Part shown: in pieces, positions 1 to 5,589 of the stretch
How the letters are laid out: each line of letters begins with the position of its first letter
Numbering within the stretch: position 1 is the stretch's first letter
NCBI GenBank assembly: GCA_019308985.1
Contig: JAFDHB010000193.1
Coordinates: forward strand, 1 to 6,354
From: Deltaproteobacteria bacterium
GTDB lineage: Bacteria > Desulfobacterota > DSM-4660 > Desulfatiglandales > HGW-15
Direction of reading: 5' to 3'
DNA: 6,354 nucleotides
Position numbers and translations under genes: made by a program
Notes under the pieces: model-generated
Seen by the model: only the letters and a program-made list of their open reading frames with translations
The model's database searches: none
Told to the model about the DNA's origin: nothing

Positions 1-584
1 AAAACCTGTTCTCAACACTCTACGCCTTTGTCGAAACCATAGAAGCCAGGGATCCATACACCAAGCAGCACTCGGCCAGGGTAACGGATTATGCGGTGAA
101 AATTGCGGAGATTGCCGGATGCGCCCAAGAAGAGATAGAAACACTGAATATCTCCGGCAATCTGCATGATATCGGCAAGATAGGCATACCAGACAACATA
201 CTCTTAAAACCCGGCCGGCTCACGGATCACGAGTTCGAGATAATAAAGAGGCATCCTTCCATAGGGGGCAATATCCTGGGGCATTTTGAGATGTGGTCAA
301 GAGAACAGGAGGTAGTAAAGTACCACCACGAGAGGTGGGATGGGAAGGGTTATCCGGATGGACTCAAAGGTGAAGAGATTCCCTTTCTCTCAAGGATCAT
401 CTCCGTAGCCGACGTCTACGACGCCCTCACTTCTGACCGTTCTTACAGGAAAAAGCTGCCGGAGCAAACCGCGGCGGGAATGATAAGGGAAAACAGCGGC
501 CTCCAGTTCGACCCCAAGATCGTGGAGGCCTTCCTGGAAATTTACGAGCAGGGAATATTCAAGACTGATCGGCCCTGTTCCTGA
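1..584 (+). CDS. HD-GYP domain cyclic-di-GMP phosphodiesterase (5' partial)
   Basis: The reading frame is open from position 3 to the TGA at 582-584 (193 visible codons), so the gene begins before the window. The valine codon GTG at 96 lies inside the domain and is not a real start. Nearly the whole visible part is one HD-GYP domain: HSARV at residues 23-27, the HD pair at 55-56 followed by IGK and GIPD, HP at 84-85, HHE at 108-110, the GYP signature at 116-118 within WDGKGYPDGL, and D137 in VADVYDA. These are the metal ligands and signature of enzymes that hydrolyse cyclic-di-GMP to pGpG or GMP, and none is missing, so activity is expected. Family members usually carry an N-terminal receiver, GAF or membrane sensor domain; here it is out of view. 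The gene converges on the diguanylate cyclase at 639-2114 with a 54-bp gap. Domain identity is very secure; input domain and substrate preference are unknown. Confidence 0.95.
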   Translation, partial: NLFSTLYAFVETIEARDPYTKQHSARVTDYAVKIAEIAGCAQEEIETLNISGNLHDIGKIGIPDNILLKPGRLTDHEFEIIKRHPSIGGNILGHFEMWSREQEVVKYHHERWDGKGYPDGLKGEEIPFLSRIISVADVYDALTSDRSYRKKLPEQTAAGMIRENSGLQFDPKIVEAFLEIYEQGIFKTDRPCS

Positions 585-638
585 ACAGGATTTCACACCC
601 CGCGGGAGTGGCTTGACAACCCCTTGATGCTCCCTTCA

Positions 639-2114
639 CTACTTTGCCGAAGACGCCCTTTTCATGATGACGGGCGACACCTTTGACCTCTTTGCCTCAT
701 AGAGCCTTGTGTCGGCTTTACTGATCAATTCATCTTCATCCCCCACCTGATCCCTTTCGTCCGTGGAGGAAATACCATAGCTTATTTCGACTTTGATCTT
801 TCTGCCGCACCAGGTAAATCTTCGGGTCTCGAGCTTTCCCGATATCCTTCTCATGAGGACCTCAGCCCTTTCCATTCCGGTCTCCGGTATTAGAATAACG
901 AATTCGTCTCCTCCGTATCTTGCAACAATGTCCGTCCTCCTCACCATTTTCTTCAGGCATCGGGCGATCTCTTGAAGGACATGATCGCCCCCTTGATGAC
1001 CCAGAGAGTCATTGATTTCCTTGAAATTATCCACATCGATCATAACGAGGGAAAGGGGATTCCTATATCTCAATGATTTCTGGAACTCCCTTGCCATCAG
1101 GTCTCTAAACCCTTTTCGATTGTAAACTCCGGTGAGGCCGTCGGTCACTGCCATTTCCCCGACCCGATGGTATTCCTGGGCGTTTTTCAGGGATATGGCA
1201 AGGATGTTGGCTATGGTAGAAAGCAACTCCTTCTTCCCTTCAAAAGGCTCCCTGGAATTTCTTCCAATTATGCCTACCAGCCCCAAGGCCCTTCCAGCAA
1301 ACTCCAGGGGCTGTATCCAGGCCCTTCGCAGGGATATGGGGCAAGAGAGGTATGCAGCCCCGCCTGATTTGTGGGTCTTGACCGACACATCTTCGGCCTT
1401 TACGGTTTCCCCGGAAAAGGAATGAAACATCTTGGTCATTTCCTTTGCCATATTGCGGAGGTTGTTTTCGCCTATTTCACCATGTGATGAGTGAAATGCC
1501 AGATACCACGCGGCGCCTATTTTATACAAGATTCCCATGTGGCAGGCATCAAGGATCTCCAAGAGACCGGTCTTTATGATCCTGGGAAGGATGTTGCCCC
1601 AGTTCAGTTCATATGCTATCTCTTTGCTGAGCTTGTTCATGAGCAGCAATTCCTGGTTCTTTGTCCTGAGCCTCTCCTTCTCCTTTTCGACCTTTTCGTT
1701 CACCTTCTTCAGGTCATCTATCACCCCCATAACCTCCATGAATCCTTTTGTGTTTTCCAATCCCGCCATCAACGTATCACAGATGCGCTCTGGTATGAGA
1801 GTGCGGGGCACAAAACCGTAGACCCCGGACTGAAGAAGGTCTGACAGTTCTTCCGGCTTGATCTTTTCCCCGTACAGGATCAGGCACGGCCTGCGCCTCT
1901 CTTCCTTGAGAAGCCCTGTCAACCTTCGTACCCATGCTCCGCCCACCAGATCGTAATCGACCAACACAACGGCGAAACCACCGTTCAGGATTTTGTTATC
2001 CGTCATTTTCTCCATTGAAACCAGGTCAACGTCAAACCCTTTTGGGCCGAGGATCGCCTGAAACAGTTCACGGTCTTTCTGATCTCGGCTGATCACAAGG
2101 GCCCTCTCAAGCAT
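639..2114 (-). CDS. Diguanylate cyclase: pseudo-receiver, coiled coil, GAF, GGDEF
   Basis: This 491-residue cytoplasmic protein is predicted to make cyclic-di-GMP from two GTP. Residues 5-120 have a receiver-like fold with D53 at the usual phosphorylation position. However, the N-terminal acidic pair is replaced by S9-R10, the conserved Thr/Ser position is Y81, and the Lys position reads P103-R104. Residues 130-160 form a charged coiled coil. Residues 165-315 resemble a GAF domain, ending with the long helix that normally leads into GGDEF. The GGDEF domain runs from about 320 to 480, with D360 in IDVDNFKEIND, an intact GGDEF motif at 401-405, and an RxxD product-inhibition site at 392-395, exactly five residues before GGDEF. 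ATG 2114 is preferred as start because AGGT-type Shine-Dalgarno GGGAGGT lies 6 bp upstream; a TTG at 2168 opens the frame 18 codons earlier but has no such site. It follows the kinase gene by 55 bp and is probably co-transcribed. Catalytic activity is likely; phospho-control is doubtful. Confidence 0.93.
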   Translation of the reverse strand: MLERALVISRDQKDRELFQAILGPKGFDVDLVSMEKMTDNKILNGGFAVVLVDYDLVGGAWVRRLTGLLKEERRRPCLILYGEKIKPEELSDLLQSGVYGFVPRTLIPERICDTLMAGLENTKGFMEVMGVIDDLKKVNEKVEKEKERLRTKNQELLLMNKLSKEIAYELNWGNILPRIIKTGLLEILDACHMGILYKIGAAWYLAFHSSHGEIGENNLRNMAKEMTKMFHSFSGETVKAEDVSVKTHKSGGAAYLSCPISLRRAWIQPLEFAGRALGLVGIIGRNSREPFEGKKELLSTIANILAISLKNAQEYHRVGEMAVTDGLTGVYNRKGFRDLMAREFQKSLRYRNPLSLVMIDVDNFKEINDSLGHQGGDHVLQEIARCLKKMVRRTDIVARYGGDEFVILIPETGMERAEVLMRRISGKLETRRFTWCGRKIKVEISYGISSTDERDQVGDEDELISKADTRLYEAKRSKVSPVIMKRASSAK

Positions 2115-2120
2115 CCTTCT

Positions 2121-2127
2121 ACCTCCC
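2121..2127 (-). promoter_or_regulatory. Ribosome binding site deciding the cyclase start
   Basis: On the - strand GGGAGGT is followed by a 6-bp spacer and ATG at 2114-2112. This strong site lies inside the longer frame that opens at TTG 2168, so it argues for a 491-residue rather than a 509-residue protein. Confidence 0.75.
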
Positions 2128-2169
2128 CCCTCTCTTTTCATCCTGTCTTGAGGAAACCTTAACCACAAA

Positions 2170-3972
2170 CTACCTGTCTTCCATCATCTGGTTTATCTTC
2201 CTGGAAAGCTCTTCCAGTCCATAGGGTTTCTGGATAAACCCGACTTTGCCCTTTTCCTGCATCTCCTCAAGAATGCCTTCCAAGATATAACCGCTGGAAA
2301 ACAGCACCTTCGCATCCGAATTTATCTCCTTTATGGCTTCGTAAACCTCTATCCCGCCCGTATCAGGCATGATCAGGTCCAGGATTACAAGGGCGACTTC
2401 TTCCTTCTGCGTCTCATAGAGCCTTATTCCATCTCTTCCGTTTTTGGCGGTGAGGGCCCTGTAACCTAATCTTTCCAGCATCTCTCTTCCCAGGGAGATG
2501 ATCATCTCCTCATCATCTATGAGGAGAACGGTCTTAGTGTCTCGTGCCTCTTGTCCTTTTTCTCCCATGTGCGCCTTTCTTTCCGCAATTTCTTTGCTTA
2601 TCGCCGGCAAGTAGATCTCAAATGTGGTTCCAATGCCCTTTTCAGAATCCACCCAGACATAACCCCCATGAGCCCTTACAATGCCGTAAACGGAAGAAAG
2701 GCTCAGTCCCGTACCCCTGGCCAGGCCTTTTGTCGTAAAGAACGGGTCAAAGATACGATCCTTCTCCGGTTTGCCCATACCGATCCTGGTGTCGCTGATA
2801 GTCAGCCGCACATATTCACCCTGCCGCACCATTTCCCGTGCAATATGCCCCATATCCTCGTGTGTGACATTCATGGTTCTTAATTCAACGGTCCCCCCCT
2901 CGGGCATTGCCTCGGCGCAATTCCTGTAAAGGACCATCAGGCATTTCCATATTTGCCTCCGATCCACCTCCACGGGTAAGAGGTCCCCCGCGAGTTCCCT
3001 CTTGATGGTTACCTTCTCTGTATTTGCCCTGAAGGCATTGGAAGTGGCCTCGACGATATGGTTGAGATCTGCCCGCCCGGGTTTATGAGATCCGTCCCCC
3101 GCCATGTCGAGAATAAGGCCTGTCAGTTCAGAGGCCCTTTCCGTAAGCCCTTCAATTGTCTTTAATCTCTCATAGTCAGGATGTCCGTTATTTTCTTGTA
3201 GCAGGATCATGGAGACATTCCCCTGGATCCCCATGAGAATATTGTTGAAGTTATGGGCGATACCAGCGGCCATGGTACCGATTGCTTCCATCTTTTCCGT
3301 AAGATGGATTTGATCCTGTCTTCTCCTTTCCCGTTCTTCATACAGCTTGCGTTCGGTTATATCACGTACGATTCCCTGGATTGTCTTATCTCGCTCATTA
3401 ATAAGGCTCGAAGACACTTCAACATCCACCATGCCGCCATCAGCCCTTTTCAAGCGAGTCTCAAAAAACAAGGGAAGGCCTCTTTCGACAAGGGCGATCC
3501 TTTCCATGGCCCTGGTGTACTCATCCTCTGGGTGAAGATCCCTGATCTCCATGGTGAGCAGTTCTTCCCTGTCATAACCCAGAAGATCGCATGTCCTTTG
3601 ATTTACATCCAGGATTCGGTCCTGCTTGTGTATAAGGATGGCATCATTTGATTGCTCGAAGAGTCTCCGGAAATGTTCTTCCTTTTGGCGCAGATCATTA
3701 CTGTCTATCTCCTGGAGAAAGAAATAGAATACGAATGCCCACCACACGGGGATCATCGCTCCGATCAGATCTTCCGTGCTCTCTATCGTATCGTTCGCAC
3801 CGGACCCTCCCAGGAGTAAACAGAGGCCGTAGGAGACGGTAAATATGAGCCCCCCGACAAACACGGCCCTTGCCTTGTGTAGAAATCGCCGGTTGACGGG
3901 CTTTAACAGGATTATCAATGTCAGCAGGGACGCTGCCAGGAAGATAATGTCAACGGCGACTACGGGGTTCAT
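2170..3972 (-). CDS. Membrane PAS hybrid histidine kinase with C-terminal receiver
   Basis: This 600-residue inner-membrane sensor has three likely membrane helices (about residues 4-23, 35-56 and 69-88), then a PAS domain (about 98-212, ending in the usual DITERK motif). The dimerisation/phosphoacceptor helix has H240 in AHNFNN. The ATPase domain shows the N box around N351 (NCAEAMPEGG), the G1 box at 394-399, the F box FDPFFTTK and the G2 box at 420-426. A receiver at about 480-598 has D486-D487, D532 in LDLIMP, S560 and K582, all the residues needed to accept phosphate. The kinase domain belongs to the NtrB/FixL-like class. Two glycines are changed: the G1 box reads DTRIGM instead of DTGIGM, and the G2 box reads GTGLSLS instead of GTGLGLS, so ATP binding may be altered. 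The start ATG overlaps the stop of the upstream small membrane gene (ATGA), implying translational coupling. The cyclase gene follows, making a cyclic-di-GMP output plausible. The signal sensed is unknown. Confidence 0.94.
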   Translation of the reverse strand: MNPVVAVDIIFLAASLLTLIILLKPVNRRFLHKARAVFVGGLIFTVSYGLCLLLGGSGANDTIESTEDLIGAMIPVWWAFVFYFFLQEIDSNDLRQKEEHFRRLFEQSNDAILIHKQDRILDVNQRTCDLLGYDREELLTMEIRDLHPEDEYTRAMERIALVERGLPLFFETRLKRADGGMVDVEVSSSLINERDKTIQGIVRDITERKLYEERERRRQDQIHLTEKMEAIGTMAAGIAHNFNNILMGIQGNVSMILLQENNGHPDYERLKTIEGLTERASELTGLILDMAGDGSHKPGRADLNHIVEATSNAFRANTEKVTIKRELAGDLLPVEVDRRQIWKCLMVLYRNCAEAMPEGGTVELRTMNVTHEDMGHIAREMVRQGEYVRLTISDTRIGMGKPEKDRIFDPFFTTKGLARGTGLSLSSVYGIVRAHGGYVWVDSEKGIGTTFEIYLPAISKEIAERKAHMGEKGQEARDTKTVLLIDDEEMIISLGREMLERLGYRALTAKNGRDGIRLYETQKEEVALVILDLIMPDTGGIEVYEAIKEINSDAKVLFSSGYILEGILEEMQEKGKVGFIQKPYGLEELSRKINQMMEDR

Positions 3973-4247
3973 TGGGCCTGACCTTTCCTGTTGCGGAAGG
4001 ATTTGCCGGCCCAGAGGGCGAGCATGATAGAACTCCCGGCATAGCAGGCATGTTCCATAAAGTTTAAGAGCCTGTTCCAGAGGAATCCTTCTAGGACCGT
4101 GAAGGCCCAGCCCCCGAAGGCTAGATAGAAGGCAAGGAACAGTGTCCCGGATGAAGAGATGCGCTTGAGCTTGGAGCGACTGCCCAGGACAAAGATCAAG
4201 ACACCCAGCCCGATCAAAAACATCATGACTTCGTTTTCCTGTATCAT
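3969..4247 (-). CDS. Small three-helix membrane protein, first gene of the kinase-cyclase operon
   Basis: A 92-residue hydrophobic protein with three likely membrane segments: about residues 8-22, 35-57 and 66-80. These are separated by a short basic loop (RSKLKR) and a loop containing LNFMEHACYAGS, which may be a conserved signature of this family. The C-terminus is basic and presumably cytoplasmic. ATG 4247 is supported by GGAG 8 bp upstream and by a sigma-54-like promoter 72 bp upstream. Its stop codon overlaps the kinase start (ATGA), so the two proteins are probably made in fixed ratio. I do not recognise a named family. The kinase also has three membrane helices and no large periplasmic sensor, so this protein may supply part of the sensing surface; that is inference. 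Coding status is well supported by membrane topology, ribosome binding site and coupling. Confidence 0.82.
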   Translation of the reverse strand: MIQENEVMMFLIGLGVLIFVLGSRSKLKRISSSGTLFLAFYLAFGGWAFTVLEGFLWNRLLNFMEHACYAGSSIMLALWAGKSFRNRKGQAQ

Positions 4248-4255
4248 GCCCTTAT

Positions 4256-4259
4256 CTCC
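4256..4259 (-). promoter_or_regulatory. Ribosome binding site of the small membrane protein
   Basis: GGAG on the - strand, 8 bp before ATG 4247. It supports that start as the first translated codon of the operon. Confidence 0.6.
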
Positions 4260-4319
4260 GGATCATTCCAGGTCCCGGTTTGAAACGGTCTCAGAATACT
4301 CCATAACTGCTCATCATAT

Positions 4320-4336
4320 AGCAATAACCGTGCCGA
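4320..4336 (-). promoter_or_regulatory. Sigma-54 (RpoN) -24/-12 promoter
   Basis: Read on the - strand the 17 bases are TCGGCACGGTTATTGCT. They match the RpoN consensus YTGGCACGrNNNTTGCW at every defined position except one (C for T before GG). The invariant GG (4334-4333) and GC (4322-4321) doublets are separated by exactly 10 bp. Transcription would start near 4309, giving a leader of about 60 bases before ATG 4247 and driving membrane protein, kinase and cyclase. Such promoters require an AAA+ enhancer-binding activator, which is not encoded in this window. Confidence 0.65.
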
Positions 4337-4438
4337 CCGGCTGTGAAGGATTTTTCTTCTGTGCTCTTAGTCACTTAAGCCATTTGTCATAGAATCTCGA
4401 AGTCAAGACGGGAAGCTGGAAGATTTCATGCTTCATAA

Positions 4439-4454
4439 CGTCAAATTGCTGACG
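4439..4454. promoter_or_regulatory. Candidate upstream activator site (inverted repeat)
   Basis: CGTCA-N6-TGACG is a perfect 5+5 bp inverted repeat centred about 137 bp upstream of the predicted sigma-54 start site. That is within the usual distance range for enhancer-binding protein sites. Position and symmetry are visible; binding by an activator is inference. Confidence 0.35.
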
Positions 4455-4469
4455 GGGGATGGTGATCAA

Positions 4470-4490
4470 GGGGTGAGCAGGGGGTGAGCA
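4470..4490. repeat. Short tandem direct repeat
   Basis: GGGGTGAGCA occurs twice (4470-4479 and 4481-4490) separated by one G, an 11-bp period. It lies between the chemotaxis gene's terminator-like hairpin and the kinase operon promoter. No function is evident. Confidence 0.6.
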
Positions 4491-4499
4491 AATGGACAA

Positions 4500-4523
4500 G
4501 GGGCGGGATATAAGCCCCGCCCC
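4500..4523 (-). terminator. GC-rich hairpin after the chemotaxis gene
   Basis: An 8-bp perfect stem, GGGGCGGG (4500-4507) with CCCGCCCC (4516-4523), encloses an 8-base loop. It begins 26 bp beyond the stop codon of the chemotaxis gene on the - strand. The following bases on that strand (TTGTCCATTTG) are only moderately T-rich, so it may be a weak intrinsic terminator or an mRNA-stabilising stem. It separates the chemotaxis gene from the kinase operon. Confidence 0.5.
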
Positions 4524-4548
4524 CTGCAAACAGAAAAAGGGTGTCATG

Positions 4549-5421
4549 TCAGAAGTCCTTGAAATCCTCGTCTTTCACATCCTGATCGTCCATGGGAATC
4601 ACTTCCTCGGGACTGGCCGCCTTTGCCACGGCTGCAGGCCCCTTGTTCCCCTTGCTCACCGGGGTTACTACGCCTTTGGTTCCGGCCCCATGCTGAGATC
4701 CGGCAGTCTTTGCACCCACTGCCCTCTTGGCTTGCACGCCATGGCCCCCGTTCAGGTTGAAGGTGGCAAGCATGCTGTTCAATTCCTGGGCCTGCGCGCT
4801 CAACTCTTCCGAGGCGGAGGCCGACTCCTCTGCATTGGCCGCATTCTGCTGCACCACCTTGTCCATCTCCGCAACCGCCTTGTTCACCTGCTCAATCCCC
4901 TGGGCCTGCTCGCTGGAGGCCGCAGCGATCTCGTTGACAAGCTCACCGACCTTGCTGGTACTGGTGGCGACCTCGTTGAATTCCTTGTTCGTCCTTTCGA
5001 CCAGCTCAGATCCGTTCTTCACCCTCTTGATCGTACCCTCGATCATGTCGGCGGTGTTCTTGGCGGCATCGGCAGAACGCATGGCGAGGTTCCTCACCTC
5101 ATCGGCCACCACCGCGAACCCGGCACCGGCTTCACCCGCCCTGGCGGCCTCAACGGCCGCATTAAGGGCCAGAAGATTGGTCTGAAAGGCAATCTCATCA
5201 ATGGTCTTGATGATCTTCTGGGTCTCTTCGCTCGCCCCGGTGATGTCTTCCATGGCCTTGGTCAAGGCATCCATGGATTCCTTCGCCCTGCTTACTGACC
5301 TGGCGGTCTCTTCCAGGGAAGCGGCCTGCTCCTGGGCGCCCTCTGCCAGTGACTGGCTTGAGGCAGCCACCTGCCCGGACGCAGAACCCACCTGCTCGGC
5401 AGCCGTGGTAACCTGGTTTAA
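4549..5421 (-). pseudogene. Methyl-accepting chemotaxis protein, signalling half only (5' truncated)
   Basis: The frame encodes the cytoplasmic signalling domain of an MCP, which controls the CheA kinase. Counting from GTG 5391, methylation-helix segments with paired Glu/Gln lie near residues 18-32 and 158-200. The hairpin tip that contacts CheA/CheW lies at about 65-105, including the [20 protein letters not shown] core and [12 protein letters not shown]. After a 50-residue Ala/Gly/Lys linker the protein ends in an acidic tail with DFKDF, which fits the CheR/CheB tether pattern xFxxF. Everything normally found before this (membrane helices, ligand domain, HAMP) is missing. MCP-like coding continues upstream of 5391 ([10 protein letters not shown]) to about 5420, then the DNA becomes very AT-rich and a stop (TAA, 5445-5443) closes the frame. 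There is no ATG and no Shine-Dalgarno before GTG 5391. I read it as a broken gene. An expressed cytoplasmic fragment is possible but less likely. Confidence 0.85.
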
Positions 5422-5427
5422 CGGAAA

Positions 5428-5500
5428 TGTATCATTAAGTGATTATATAGTAATATCAACCAAGTAAATGATACTAGTTAGTGTATCGCACTATATATAG
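5428..5500. repeat. AT-rich block of nested inverted repeats
   Basis: Between the broken chemotaxis gene and the 66-codon gene lies DNA of about 27 percent GC (5421-5540), against about 68 percent just inside the chemotaxis gene (5341-5400). It contains GTATCATT (5429-5436) with its inverse AATGATAC (5467-5474), TAGTG-N5-CACTA (5479-5493), and the perfect palindrome CTATATATAG (5491-5500). TGTATC recurs at 5428-5433 and 5482-5487, GTGATTA at 5439-5445 and 5514-5520, and TATATAG at 5444, 5494 and 5526. They could be operator sites for the downstream promoter or the end of a mobile element. Confidence 0.55.
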
Positions 5501-5532
5501 CCTTTATTTATAGGTGATTACACAATATATAG

Positions 5533-5561
5533 TTGACAAAAGTGCGGATTTCTCCTATAGT
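5533..5561 (+). promoter_or_regulatory. Sigma-70 promoter of the 66-codon gene
   Basis: TTGACA (5533-5538), a 17-bp spacer and TATAGT (5556-5561) make a near-consensus housekeeping promoter. The start site would fall near 5568, giving a leader of about 20 bases. A 7-bp perfect inverted repeat, AAAAGTG (5538-5544) and CACTTTT (5571-5577), straddles the -10 box and could be an operator. Confidence 0.75.
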
Positions 5562-5579
5562 CAGTTGAATCACTTTTAC

Positions 5580-5584
5580 GGAGG
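5580..5584 (+). promoter_or_regulatory. Strong ribosome binding site
   Basis: GGAGG lies 5 bp before ATG 5590. Together with the promoter 19 bp further up it is the main argument that the short downstream frame is a real gene. Confidence 0.75.
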
Positions 5585-5589
5585 ATATC

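Noticed and set aside
604..634. GGGAG/CTCCC hairpin between the convergent HD-GYP and cyclase genes as a bidirectional terminator
   Set aside because: Only 5 bp of stem around a loop of about 21 bases and no T tract on either strand.
4310..4320. TATGAT on the - strand as a sigma-70 -10 box
   Set aside because: The hexamer is good but the bases 17 bp upstream (GCCGGT) are not a -35 box. It overlaps the downstream edge of the sigma-54 element.
4380..4407. TTGACT on the - strand as a sigma-70 -35 box for the kinase operon
   Set aside because: No acceptable -10 hexamer lies 16-18 bp downstream. The sigma-54 element nearby is a much better match.
4492..5298. Long + strand frame of 268 codons
   Set aside because: It lies antisense to the chemotaxis signalling domain, whose protein motifs are unmistakable. 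Long mirror frames are expected in GC-rich helical coding DNA, and the product (rich in His, Gly, Leu) resembles no family.
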